A stretch of 26,115 nucleotides of DNA from Pseudomonadota bacterium (lineage in GTDB: Bacteria > Desulfobacterota > Desulfovibrionia > Desulfovibrionales > Desulfovibrionaceae): assembly GCA_023435825.1 (NCBI GenBank), contig JAEZMB010000297.1, forward strand, positions 1 through 26,115, in the 5' to 3' direction. The position numbers and the translations under genes were made by a program. A model generated the notes under the pieces. The model did not search any database and was not told the DNA's origin. It saw only the letters and a program-made list of their open reading frames with translations. Every line of letters begins with the position of its first letter. Positions within the stretch are counted from its first letter, which is position 1. Below are positions 1 through 7,923 of this stretch, in pieces.

Positions 1-2
1 TG

Positions 3-1289
3 GCCTTTCTCACGGCCGCCATGGACGACGCCCGGCATGGCCTCTACTGGCGCGGCAAGGCCTTTGCCCTGGCCCTGGCGCGCGGGCTGCCGGAGCTGGC
101 CGGCCAAGCCGTCGCCCCGCTGCTGGCCGATCCCGCGCTGTCGCCTCTGGGCGCGCGTCTGGCCCTGGAAGCCGCCCTGGCCTGGGACGGCCCGGCCGCC
201 GGGCAGGAGGCGCTCTCCCGCCTGGACCGGGCCTGCTTCCCGCGCTACGCCGCCCTGGCCCAGGCCCATCTGCTGGCCGAGACCGGCCGGCGCGAGGCGG
301 CGGGCGCAGTTTTGGCGACGCTGTGGCGCGAGGAGAACTGGCATCCCGACCTCACGGCCCGGCTGGCCGCGCTTCTGGCCCCGCCGCCGGCCGCCAACCT
401 TGACGCCCTGCCCGGGGCGCTCCACGTCTTCGTCTACACCTGGAACCGGGCCGCCCTGCTGGGACCGACCCTGGAACGGCTGGCGGCAAGCCGTCTGGGG
501 CCGGCCCGGGTCACGGTGCTGGACAACGGCGGCACCGACGACACGGCGGCCGTGTGCCGGGCCATGGCCGAGCGTTTCGCCCCGGGGCGGTTTGCCGGCT
601 TGTCCCTTCCCGTCAACATCGGCGCGCCGGCCGCCCGCAACTGGCTGGCCCGCGCGGCTGGCCTTAGGCCAAACGATCTGGCCGCCTATCTCGACGACGA
701 CGCCCTGGTCGCGCCGGACTGGCTGGAGCAGCTTGCCGGGGCCTTGGCCGCCGATGCCGAGGCCGACGTGGCCGGAGCGCGAGTGGTGGCCGACGCCCCG
801 GGCGCGGCCCGGGTCGCCCAGGCCGCCGACGTGCGGCTGCTCCCACCGGACGAGGCCCATGCCGTGCGCCCGCTGGTCAACACCGGCCCCGGGCCGGACC
901 TCGGCCTCTTGGCGGTCGTTCGCCCCTGCGCCTCGGTTTCCGGCTGCTGCCATCTGCTGCGTTCCCGAGCCCTCACCGGGCCGGCCGCGCCCTTCGACAT
1001 CCGCTTCTCGCCCAGCCAGTTCGACGATCTGGCCCGGGATCTGACCGGCTTTATCGCCGACCGCCGGGCCGTCTACGTCGGGACCGCCGCCGTGGCCCAT
1101 CGCCAGCACGCCGGACCGGCCCAGGCCAGGACCGCCGCCGCCGTGGGCCAACTCCTGGGCGCGCGCACCAAGCTCGACGGGTTTTTCCCCCGGGAAGTCA
1201 TGGAGAAAGCCGCCGGGCGCGACCTGGACCTGGCCTGGGACTCCCTGGCCGAGGCCTTCGCCACGGTGCGCCAGCGGCTGGGCGATTAA
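3..1289 (+). CDS. Family 2 (GT-A) glycosyltransferase, 5' end outside the window
   Basis: Probably transfers a sugar from a nucleotide-sugar donor in cytoplasmic glycan or surface-polysaccharide synthesis. Counting from the ATG at 21, residues 1-130 are an Ala/Leu-rich helical region that could be TPR-like. A GT-A fold starts near residue 133 with FVYTWNRAALLGPTLERL, followed by VLDNGGTDDT. The DxD-type metal and nucleotide-sugar site is YLDDD at 223-227. The reading frame stays open from base 3 to the ATG at 21 with no ribosome-binding site visible, so the real start is probably upstream and the gene is 5'-truncated by the window. The stop (TAA 1287-1289) overlaps the stop of the convergent M23 gene. 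The family is clear; donor and acceptor cannot be read from the sequence. Confidence 0.82.
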   Translation, partial: AFLTAAMDDARHGLYWRGKAFALALARGLPELAGQAVAPLLADPALSPLGARLALEAALAWDGPAAGQEALSRLDRACFPRYAALAQAHLLAETGRREAAGAVLATLWREENWHPDLTARLAALLAPPPAANLDALPGALHVFVYTWNRAALLGPTLERLAASRLGPARVTVLDNGGTDDTAAVCRAMAERFAPGRFAGLSLPVNIGAPAARNWLARAAGLRPNDLAAYLDDDALVAPDWLEQLAGALAADAEADVAGARVVADAPGAARVAQAADVRLLPPDEAHAVRPLVNTGPGPDLGLLAVVRPCASVSGCCHLLRSRALTGPAAPFDIRFSPSQFDDLARDLTGFIADRRAVYVGTAAVAHRQHAGPAQARTAAAVGQLLGARTKLDGFFPREVMEKAAGRDLDLAWDSLAEAFATVRQRLGD

Positions 1290-2167
1290 TCGAGGAGATA
1301 CTGCCGGGGATTGACCGGCGTGCCGCCGGCCCGGACTTCGTAGTGCAGGTGGGCTCCGGTGCTGCGGCCGGAGTTGCCGGATTGGGCGATGAGCTGGCCG
1401 CGCTTGACTTCCTGGCCGGCCTTGACCTCGATCTTCTTCAGGTGCGCATACGCCGTCTCCAGGCCGTAATCGTGGGCAATGACCACCATGAAGCCGTAGC
1501 CGGCCACGGTCCCGGCCTCGACCACGCGCCCGGCCCCGGCGGCGTAGACCGGGCTGCCCATGGGCACCTTGATGTCCACGCCGTTGTGGAAATCGCCGCC
1601 CCGGCCAAAGGGCGAGCGCCGGGAGCCGAAACCGGAGGTGACGTAGCCCCGGGCCGGCCACAGGGTGGGCTTGGCCAGAAATTCCAGCTTGCGCTCGACC
1701 AGGCTCCGGGCCAGCGTCTGCTGGGCCGCCTCTTCCCGGGCCATGCGCCCACTTAAGGCATCCAGGAAATCGAAAAGCCGCCGCCCCAAGGCCTCGCCCA
1801 TGGACGCGCCCGGCAGCCGGGGCACCCGGGGCTCGCCCATGGTGCCGGGGTCGGCCGCCGGCTGGTCGAGCATGACCCCGAGCTTGGCGTTAAACGAGGC
1901 GATGCGCCCGGCCTCCTCCCCCAAAAGCCGCAGTCGCTCGCGCAGGCGCATGGCCGCCGCTTTCTGGGCCACCAGCCGCCCCAGGGCGGCCTGACGCCGG
2001 GCGGCCAGGGTCTCGTAGCCGGCCTCGAACCGCCACAGCCAGGCCCCGGCCGAGGCCAGGGCCAAAAGGACCAGGGCCGGCGCGAGAAACATCCAGCGCC
2101 GATAGACGAACAGCCGACGGATGCCGCCCGGGCCGTGGAGGAATATTTCGAGTTCGCGTTCGAGCAT
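1286..2167 (-). CDS. M23-family (LytM/lysostaphin-like) murein peptidase, membrane anchored
   Basis: A 293-residue protein predicted to cut peptidoglycan cross-bridges, or to activate amidases, in the periplasm. Order of parts: short cytoplasmic N-terminus, one membrane segment at about 27-45, a charged helical and probably coiled-coil stretch at about 50-165, and the M23 domain at about 170-293. The zinc ligands are visible: H194-x3-D198 (HNGVD) and HLH at 273-275, with H242 in AYAHL as a further active-site histidine. All expected residues are present, so it should be catalytic rather than a degenerate EnvC/NlpD-type activator. No good Shine-Dalgarno precedes the ATG at 2167, so the start is moderately certain. 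It converges on the glycosyltransferase with a 4-nt overlap. Confidence 0.9.
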   Translation of the reverse strand: MLERELEIFLHGPGGIRRLFVYRRWMFLAPALVLLALASAGAWLWRFEAGYETLAARRQAALGRLVAQKAAAMRLRERLRLLGEEAGRIASFNAKLGVMLDQPAADPGTMGEPRVPRLPGASMGEALGRRLFDFLDALSGRMAREEAAQQTLARSLVERKLEFLAKPTLWPARGYVTSGFGSRRSPFGRGGDFHNGVDIKVPMGSPVYAAGAGRVVEAGTVAGYGFMVVIAHDYGLETAYAHLKKIEVKAGQEVKRGQLIAQSGNSGRSTGAHLHYEVRAGGTPVNPRQYLLD

Positions 2168-2191
2168 GGGGCGGACAAGAAAAGGCGAAGA

Positions 2192-2245
2192 TGCCTCCGG
2201 CGGCCGGGGGGCTAAGCCCCCCGGACCCCCTGCGAGGGAGCCCGG
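2192..2245. repeat. Dispersed intergenic element, copy 1 (TGCCTCCGGCGG type)
   Basis: Begins TGCCTCCGGCGGCC (2192-2205) and continues into a perfect hairpin: CCGGGGGGC (2204-2212), loop TAA, GCCCCCCGG (2216-2224). A C-run and G-run pair follow. The same header plus hairpin recurs at 14249-14301, and a truncated header is at the end of the window. It lies between the M23 gene and the small secreted-protein gene and may act as a transcription stop or RNA-stability hairpin. Confidence 0.7.
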
Positions 2246-2269
2246 GGGACGGGTGGATAGGGGGCGCGG

Positions 2270-2554
2270 CTAGCCAAAGAGCCAGGCGAACAGGTCGCTC
2301 CAGTCAAAGGAACCGGAATAGGCCTGGCCGTTGACCGTGGCCGAACCCGACACGCTGGTGGTGGGCTTGTCCAGGGAAAAGTTCCAGTTGAGCAACGTGG
2401 AGGACAGGGACAAATTGCCGGTGCTGCTGACGGTCACGGCATTGGGGTCCAGGGAACCCGAGGTCGAGCCGTAAGGGGTGGAAAAGCTCCAGGAGGCGGC
2501 CAAAGCCGGGGCCGGGAGCAGGGACACGGCCAATATAAGGGCGCAAAGACGCAT
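2270..2554 (-). CDS. Small secreted protein of unknown function
   Basis: I do not recognise a family. The 94-residue product starts MRLCALILAVSLLPAPALAA, a classic Sec signal peptide with likely cleavage after ALA. The mature part of about 75 residues is rich in Ser, Thr, Gly and Asn (STPYGSTSGSLDPNAVTVSSTGNLSLSSTLLNWNF) and ends in aromatic FDWSDLFAWLFG. It has no cysteine after the signal, so it is not a lipoprotein. The alternating polar and hydrophobic pattern suggests beta strands. The start is set by AAGGAGGAG at about 2560-2568, six bases upstream of the ATG; a longer frame to 2608 would run into a 5'UTR hairpin and is rejected. A good sigma-70 promoter lies upstream (2625-2652). Confidence 0.75.
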   Translation of the reverse strand: MRLCALILAVSLLPAPALAASWSFSTPYGSTSGSLDPNAVTVSSTGNLSLSSTLLNWNFSLDKPTTSVSGSATVNGQAYSGSFDWSDLFAWLFG

Positions 2555-2598
2555 GACGACTCCTCCTTGCCCACGGGCGTTGCCGCACCCGGGGCCGC

Positions 2599-2614
2599 AC
2601 CGGCGCACGCCGGT
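2599..2614 (-). other. 5'UTR hairpin of the small secreted-protein gene
   Basis: A perfect 7-bp stem, ACCGGCG (2599-2605) with CGCCGGT (2608-2614) and a 2-nt loop, lies at the expected 5' end of the transcript from the promoter at 2625-2652. It may stabilise the mRNA. Confidence 0.45.
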
Positions 2615-2624
2615 TCCTTATTTG

Positions 2625-2652
2625 GCTATAAGATGCCTCAAGCCGCTGTCAA
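2625..2652 (-). promoter_or_regulatory. Sigma-70 promoter for the small secreted-protein gene
   Basis: On the minus strand a perfect -35 TTGACA (2652-2647) is followed after 16 nt by TATAGC (2630-2625). The predicted transcript begins near 2618, leaving a leader of about 65 nt before the ATG at 2554. Confidence 0.6.
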
Positions 2653-2754
2653 CCAAGGGCGTTACGGCCCGGGGCGGATTTGATTTACAGGCTCCCGCGT
2701 CTTGTCTATCGTCAAAAGATAGCCTCAAACCTCTTGCCTATGCCGGGAGCCGCC

Positions 2755-3666
2755 ATGGCCCAGTCCGATATTCTGCTCGAAGCCGGGACCAACGAACTCG
2801 AAATCATCGAATTCTTCATTGATGAAGGCCCCGAGCGCGGCGTCACCAACTACGGCGTCAACGTGGCCAAGGTCCTCGAAGTCATCGAATCGCCGGGGTT
2901 GGAACCGCTGCCCGGCGCGCCGCATCCCTGCTTCATGGGGGCCATTCCGCTGCGCGACATCGTGCTGCCGGTGCTGGACCTGGCCGTGTGGCTGGGCCTG
3001 CCCCGGGTGCGCCGCCCCCACGAAATCATCCTGGTCACCCGGTTCAACAGCCGCACCACCGGCTTTCTGGCCACCGGCGTCACCAACATCCACCGCTTCC
3101 ACTGGCGCGACGTGGAGCCGCCCCATCAGGCCATCGCCGGGCTGGCCGCCAACGCCGTCACCGGGCTTGTGCGCCACGAAGGCCGCTTCATCCTGCTTTT
3201 GGACCTCGAAAAGATCATCTACGAGCTCGACGCCGGCCTGCCCCAGGAGGACGACGCCCCGCCGCCCTCGGAAATACGCCTGCGGGCCCTGGTGGCAGAG
3301 GACTCCGGCATCATGCGCCACATGATCCGCGCCCGGCTGGAAGCCGCCAATTTCGAGACCGTGCTGGCCGGCGACGGCCAGCAGGCCTTGGACCTGCTTC
3401 TGGACCCCAACGCCACGCGCCCGGACATCGTCATCTCGGACATCGAAATGCCGCGCCTGGACGGCTATACCCTGACCCGGCGCATCCGCGAGACCCCGGC
3501 CCTGGCCCGGCTGCCGGTCATCCTGTTCTCTTCGCTCATCACCGACGAGCTGCGCCACAAGGGACAATCCGTCGGGGCCGACGAACAGATCTCCAAACCC
3601 CAGTTCGGCGACTTGGCCCGACTGGCCATGGACTTGATCGAAAAACGCCGCACCCTGGCCGACTAG
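2755..3666 (+). CDS. cheV: Chemotaxis coupling protein CheV (CheW domain plus receiver)
   Basis: Couples chemoreceptors to the CheA kinase and tunes this by phosphorylation of its receiver domain. Of 303 residues, about 20-165 form a CheW-like domain (VAKVLEVIESPGLEPLPGAPHPCFMGAI, then PLRDIVLPVLDLAVWLG) and about 178-303 a response-regulator receiver. In the receiver I see the acidic pair E182/D183, the phospho-acceptor D229 in VISDIEMP, and K281 in ISKPQ. All are intact, so it should be phosphorylatable. The ATG at 2755 is chosen because GGGAG lies 7 nt upstream; an in-frame ATG at 2740 and TTG at 2680 are less likely. No other chemotaxis gene is in the window, as is common for cheV. Confidence 0.93.
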   Translation: MAQSDILLEAGTNELEIIEFFIDEGPERGVTNYGVNVAKVLEVIESPGLEPLPGAPHPCFMGAIPLRDIVLPVLDLAVWLGLPRVRRPHEIILVTRFNSRTTGFLATGVTNIHRFHWRDVEPPHQAIAGLAANAVTGLVRHEGRFILLLDLEKIIYELDAGLPQEDDAPPPSEIRLRALVAEDSGIMRHMIRARLEAANFETVLAGDGQQALDLLLDPNATRPDIVISDIEMPRLDGYTLTRRIRETPALARLPVILFSSLITDELRHKGQSVGADEQISKPQFGDLARLAMDLIEKRRTLAD

Positions 3667-3729
3667 ATTGCCTTCGCCAGCAAACCGGGGCACATTGCTC
3701 CAAATTCCCGAGCCAAGGCGGACCGTCGC

Positions 3730-6270
3730 ATGAAGCTGCGCCCCGACATTCCAGACGCCCTGTACAAACGGTCCTTGTTCTCCTGGGTCTGGACCAGCAA
3801 CTTAAAGCTCCAGGGCATCCTGCTCATCATTATCGTGGTCACCGTGGCCGTGCGGGTGCTGCCCCTGGAGATGCAAAAAAAGATCATCAACCAGGCCATT
3901 TCGCTTAAGCGCCTGGATTTGCTCCTCATGTACTGCGGCTACTACCTCGCCTGCGTGGTGGCCGCCTCGGGACTCAAGCTGGCCATAAACGCCCTGCAGA
4001 ACTACATCGGCCAGCAGTCGCTCACCGACCTGCGCAAGCAGCTCTACGCCCACATCTTAAAGCTCCCCATGTCGTTTTTCCGCAAGGCCTCGCCCGGCAT
4101 GGTCGTCTCCTCGCTCATCGCCGAGGTGGCCAACACCGGCGAATTCGTGGGCCAGGCCATCGCCGTGCCCGTCACCAACGTGCTGACGCTGTTCGCCTTC
4201 GCCGGCTACCTCTTCTATTTGAATCCGCTCATGGCCGTCATCAGCATGGCCCTGTACCCCATCGCCATCCTGGTCATTCCGGCCCTGCAGAAACGGGCCA
4301 ACGCCGCCAACAAGCAGCGGGTGGACACCGGCCGCCAGCTCTCGACGCTCATCAGCGAAACCATTTCCGGCATCCACGAAGTCCACGCCAACGCCAGCTT
4401 CCGCCTGGAGAACAAGCGCTTCGGCGGCATGGCCGACAAGCTCTTCAAGGTGCGCGTGGTCTGGAACCTCTACAAGTTCGCCATCAAGGTCTCCAACAAC
4501 TTCTTCCAGAACCTCGGGCCTTTCGTGCTCTTTCTCGTGGGCGGCTATCTGGCGATAAACGGCCGCTTCGACCTCGGCGCGCTGGTGGCCTTTCTCTCGG
4601 CCAACGAGAAGCTTTACGACCCCTGGAAGGAGCTGATGGATTTCTACCAGACCTACCAGGACGCCACGGTCAGCTACGACCGCATCATGGAATATTTCCA
4701 GGGCGACCCGGAATTCACCGAGGAGCCGGCCGATCCGCGCCCGCCCCTGGCCCTGGCCGGCGCGCTGTCGGCCAAGGACGTGGTGCTGGAGGTGCCCGGC
4801 GGCATCCAGCTCTTAAAGGGCGTGTCCCTGGACATCGCCCCGGGGGAACTCACGGCCCTGGTCGGCTTTTCCGGCTCGGGCAAGTCCACCCTGGCCCTTT
4901 GCCTGTGCCAGATCCTCAAATACACCGGCGGCCAGGCCACCTTTGACGGCAACGACATCGACGCCCTGCCCAAGTCCGACATCGCCGACAACATCGGCGT
5001 GGTGTCCCAACATCCCTTCATCTTCGAAGGCACCATCCGGGCCAACCTGCTCTATTCCATCAATGCCCGGCGCGAGGCCCACGGCGTCACGGGCGAGGAA
5101 GGCCTGCCCACGGTGGACGAGATCATCGCCGTGGTGCAGCAGGTCGGGCTTTTCGCCGACATCCTGCGCTTTGCCCTCAACTCCGTGTTCAAGGAAGGCA
5201 AGAAGGAAAATCTCGTCAAGAAGGTGGTGCGGGTGCGCGAGGCTTACCACGCCGGCCACGCCGAGAGCCTGGCCGACTGGGTCGAGTTCTTCGATCCCAC
5301 CCAATACCTCTACTACAGCAGCGTGGCCGAGAACATCGTCTTCGGCACGCCCAACCGGGACGATCTGGCCCCGGAGAATCTGCCGTCCAATCCGTTTTTC
5401 ATCGGCTTCCTCCACGACGCGGGCCTGAAGATGCTCCTTGTCCAGACCGGTGCCGAGCTGGCCGCCCGCACCGTGGACATCTTAAAAGACGTGCCCTCCC
5501 CGGACGCCACCTTTTTCGAGCAATCGCCCATCACCGTGGACGAGTTCGAGACCTATCGCGATCTGGCCGGGCGGCTGGGCCGGGTGCGGCTGCACAAGCT
5601 CTCCCCCGAGGACGAACGGCTGCTCCTGACGCTGGCGCTGCGCTTCACCCCGGGCAAGCACACCATCGTCGGGCTGTCCCACATCCTGGAGGGCCTCCTG
5701 CTCCAGGGCCGGGCCATGTTCGCCGAGCGGGTGGCCTCGGACCTGCCCGGCGCGGTGACGTTCCTGCGCCGCGAGGATTATCTCTATTCCATGACCGTCA
5801 TGGACAACATCCTGTTTGGCCGCCTCAAGACCACCAGCGCCAAGGTGGTGGACCAGATCCAGAAGACCATCGTGAGCCTGCTCATCGAAGAGGACATGCT
5901 GGAGCGGGTGCTGGAGATCGGCCTGGACTTCCAGGTGGGGTCCATGGGCGACCGCCTGTCCGGCGGCCAGCGCCAGAAGGTGGCCCTGGCCCGGGCGTTT
6001 CTCAAGGAACCGCCGGTGCTCATCCTCGACGAGGCCACGGCGGCCCTGGACAACGCCTCCCAGGCCCGCATCCAGAATCTGCTGGAAAACAAGTGGCGCG
6101 GGCGCTCCACGGTCATTGCCGTGGTGCACCGCCTGGACACCATCAAGAACTACGACAAGGTGGCGGTCATGAAGGCCGGCCGCATCGTCGAGGTCGGTTC
6201 CTACGCCGACCTCATGGACAAAAAGGGGATGCTCTATGAGCTCGTCTACGGAGCGGCCGCAAGGGCCTAA
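3730..6270 (+). CDS. ABC exporter (fused membrane and ATPase domains) with an enlarged nucleotide-binding domain
   Basis: An 846-residue type IV-fold ABC half-transporter in the inner membrane; substrate unknown. Residues 1-330 form the membrane domain, with hydrophobic segments and a cytoplasmic stretch LRKQLYAHILKLPMSFF typical of exporters. ATPase motifs: Walker A GFSGSGKST 379-387, Q-loop Q427, signature LSGGQ 743-747, Walker B VLILDEA 763-769, H-loop H800. Q-loop to signature is about 317 residues, against about 55-60 in ordinary ABC exporters, so roughly 255 extra residues are inserted. The insert repeats the post-Q-loop sequence at 525-539 and 684-697. The ATG follows AAGGCGGA (3715-3722). 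The 3' end overlaps the cyclic-nucleotide-binding gene by 35 nt, implying translational coupling. All catalytic motifs are intact. Confidence 0.9.
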   Translation: MKLRPDIPDALYKRSLFSWVWTSNLKLQGILLIIIVVTVAVRVLPLEMQKKIINQAISLKRLDLLLMYCGYYLACVVAASGLKLAINALQNYIGQQSLTDLRKQLYAHILKLPMSFFRKASPGMVVSSLIAEVANTGEFVGQAIAVPVTNVLTLFAFAGYLFYLNPLMAVISMALYPIAILVIPALQKRANAANKQRVDTGRQLSTLISETISGIHEVHANASFRLENKRFGGMADKLFKVRVVWNLYKFAIKVSNNFFQNLGPFVLFLVGGYLAINGRFDLGALVAFLSANEKLYDPWKELMDFYQTYQDATVSYDRIMEYFQGDPEFTEEPADPRPPLALAGALSAKDVVLEVPGGIQLLKGVSLDIAPGELTALVGFSGSGKSTLALCLCQILKYTGGQATFDGNDIDALPKSDIADNIGVVSQHPFIFEGTIRANLLYSINARREAHGVTGEEGLPTVDEIIAVVQQVGLFADILRFALNSVFKEGKKENLVKKVVRVREAYHAGHAESLADWVEFFDPTQYLYYSSVAENIVFGTPNRDDLAPENLPSNPFFIGFLHDAGLKMLLVQTGAELAARTVDILKDVPSPDATFFEQSPITVDEFETYRDLAGRLGRVRLHKLSPEDERLLLTLALRFTPGKHTIVGLSHILEGLLLQGRAMFAERVASDLPGAVTFLRREDYLYSMTVMDNILFGRLKTTSAKVVDQIQKTIVSLLIEEDMLERVLEIGLDFQVGSMGDRLSGGQRQKVALARAFLKEPPVLILDEATAALDNASQARIQNLLENKWRGRSTVIAVVHRLDTIKNYDKVAVMKAGRIVEVGSYADLMDKKGMLYELVYGAAARA

Positions 6271-6769
6271 CCTGTCGGCCTGCGGGTTCAACGACCATCT
6301 GGACCTGCTGCGGGAATTGCCGATCTACAACGGCGTGCCCCTGGACGTGGTGAAGGTGCTGGCCTACCTGTCCACGGTGGAGAACTATTCGGCCGGCGAA
6401 TCGCTGTGCGACCAGGGCGAGGCGCTGGACCGGTCGTATTACCTGCTGTGCGGCGAGGTGCACGTGCTGCGCCATGTCGAGGGCTGCGACGCGCCCATGC
6501 TGACGCGCGGCCCGGGCTTTTTCTTCGGGGGGCTTGGGCTTCTGGCCTCGGCCAAGGCCCTGTACACGGTGCGGGCGGCCGCGCCGACCCAGTGCCTGAC
6601 CCTGTCCAAGGAGAAGTTTTTGAAAACGGCCGAGCGTTTTCCGGACATCCTGCCCAAGATCCTGCACAACGTGGTGGCCCACGTGTTCCGCTGGGAAGAG
6701 GCGTTTTTGACCGCCCACGCCGAGGAATGCGCCGCCCGGGGCAACGAGATGGGGCTGAGTCTGTTTTAG
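6236..6769 (+). CDS. Cyclic-nucleotide-binding-domain protein (cNMP/Crp-like sensor without DNA-binding domain)
   Basis: A 177-residue protein made almost entirely of one cNMP-binding cupin-like domain (about residues 20-150). Visible features: LRELPIYNGVPLDVVKVLAYLSTVENYSAGESLCDQGEALDRSYYLLCGEVHVL, a typical CAP-fold beta roll, and GPGFFFGGLGLL at the phosphate-binding-cassette position. The canonical cassette Arg and Glu (GELAL...RxA) are not clearly present, so cAMP binding is uncertain. There is no helix-turn-helix after the domain, so it is not a transcription factor. The ATG at 6236 lies inside the ABC gene, with AAGGGG upstream. The overlap suggests the product is a regulatory partner of that transporter (inference). 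Its 3' end overlaps the convergent fic gene by 4 nt. Confidence 0.83.
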   Translation: MSSSTERPQGPNLSACGFNDHLDLLRELPIYNGVPLDVVKVLAYLSTVENYSAGESLCDQGEALDRSYYLLCGEVHVLRHVEGCDAPMLTRGPGFFFGGLGLLASAKALYTVRAAAPTQCLTLSKEKFLKTAERFPDILPKILHNVVAHVFRWEEAFLTAHAEECAARGNEMGLSLF

Positions 6770-7890
6770 AGCGCGACGCGATAGCTCACGTTTCGCCCCC
6801 TCCCGGGATTTTCCACTATCAGGCCCCAAGCGGCCAGTTCGGCCAAGTCGCGGTAGGCCGTGGCTCGGCTGGTTTTGGTCATGGCCGCGTATTTGCGGGT
6901 GGTCAGCCCGCCTTCAAAGGCTTCGCCGGCGTCGAGGAGCCGGTTGACCGCCTTGCGCTGGCGCTCGCTGACCGGATGACCGGCAAAGCGCCGCCAAAAG
7001 GCCGCCTTGGCCGCCACCCGTTCCATGACGCCGGCCGCCCCGTCCATGGCCCGGGCCGTCAGCCCCAGGAACCATTCCAGCCAGTCCGTGACGTCAAGAC
7101 TGCCCTTCTGGGCGCGCTCCAGGGCCTCGTAGTAGGCCTCGCGCTCGGCCAGGATGCGCGGCGACAGGGAAAAAAGCCGCCGCCCCGTGCCCTCGTCCCG
7201 GGCCAGGGCCATGTCGGCGATGGCCCGGGCCAGCCGCCCGTTGCCGTCCTCGAAGGGATGGATGGTCAGAAAATAGAGGTGGGCCAGCCCGGCCCGCAAC
7301 AGCCCGTCGAGGTCGGCCGAGCCTTCGCGCCACCAGGCGAAAAACCGCTCCATCTCCGCCGCCGTCCGGTCCTGGGGCGGGGCCTCGAAATGCACGGTCT
7401 CTCGGCTGCCCCGGCCCGACACCACCCGCATGGGCGCCGGCCCCCGCCAGTCGCCGACAACGATGCGCCGCAGTCCGGAATAGCCGGTGGGAAAAAGCGC
7501 CGCGTGCCAGGCGAACAGCCGGGGGGCGTCCAAGGGCGCGTCAAAGTGGGTCACGGCGTCCAGGGTCACGGCCACGGCCCCGTCTTCGCGGGGGCCGGGC
7601 CGCGGCAGGCCGGCGGTCGGCAAATCGAGGCGGCGGGCCACGGACGAGCGCACCCCGGCCGGGTCCAGGCGCTCGCCTTCGATGCCGGAACTGGCCAGCA
7701 CCTCTTCGGCGGCGACCAAAGCCCGGCCGTCCGCATCGTCAACCAGCCCCAGTGACCGGGCCGTGGCCCAAAGCTCGCCCTGGCGGCGGCGGACCAGCCC
7801 CAAAGGGCCGAGCAGAGCCGACGCGTCAAAGCGGAAACGCGGCCAGTCAGGCGCTTCCCAGAGATACCGGACAGGAGTTATTCGCTTCAT
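6766..7890 (-). CDS. Fic-domain protein (DUF4172 N-terminus, C-terminal winged helix)
   Basis: A 374-residue AMP-transferase-type Fic protein. The N-terminal about 75 residues match the DUF4172 style (YLWEAPDWPRFRFD) and carry the inhibitory motif S67-SGI-E71-G72, fitting (S/T)xxxE(G/N), which marks a self-inhibited class II Fic. The Fic core holds HPFEDGNGRLAR at 211-222 with catalytic H211 and the anion-binding GNGR intact. Residues about 325-374 (LTTRKYAAMTKTSRATAYRDLAELAAWGLI) look like a winged helix-turn-helix, so the protein may bind DNA as well as AMPylate targets. No Shine-Dalgarno precedes the ATG, but a promoter ends only a few bases upstream, so the mRNA may be leaderless. Its sites are described in the operator entry. 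Targets cannot be read from the sequence. Confidence 0.92.
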   Translation of the reverse strand: MKRITPVRYLWEAPDWPRFRFDASALLGPLGLVRRRQGELWATARSLGLVDDADGRALVAAEEVLASSGIEGERLDPAGVRSSVARRLDLPTAGLPRPGPREDGAVAVTLDAVTHFDAPLDAPRLFAWHAALFPTGYSGLRRIVVGDWRGPAPMRVVSGRGSRETVHFEAPPQDRTAAEMERFFAWWREGSADLDGLLRAGLAHLYFLTIHPFEDGNGRLARAIADMALARDEGTGRRLFSLSPRILAEREAYYEALERAQKGSLDVTDWLEWFLGLTARAMDGAAGVMERVAAKAAFWRRFAGHPVSERQRKAVNRLLDAGEAFEGGLTTRKYAAMTKTSRATAYRDLAELAAWGLIVENPGRGRNVSYRVAL

Positions 7891-7923
7891 ATTTTGAAGC
7901 GAATATGGCGCACAATCGCTTCA
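7879..7923. promoter_or_regulatory. Operator-like cluster of three TGAAGCGA sites on the fic promoter and start codon
   Basis: A perfect 10-bp inverted repeat with a 7-nt spacer (arms 7879-7888 and 7896-7905) covers the fic start codon (7888-7890) and most of the -10 box. Its half-sites are TCGCTTCA 7882-7889 and TGAAGCGA 7895-7902. A third TCGCTTCA copy (7916-7923) lies between the -35 and -10. The layout suits a repressor; the winged helix of the Fic protein itself is the natural candidate (inference). Confidence 0.6.
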
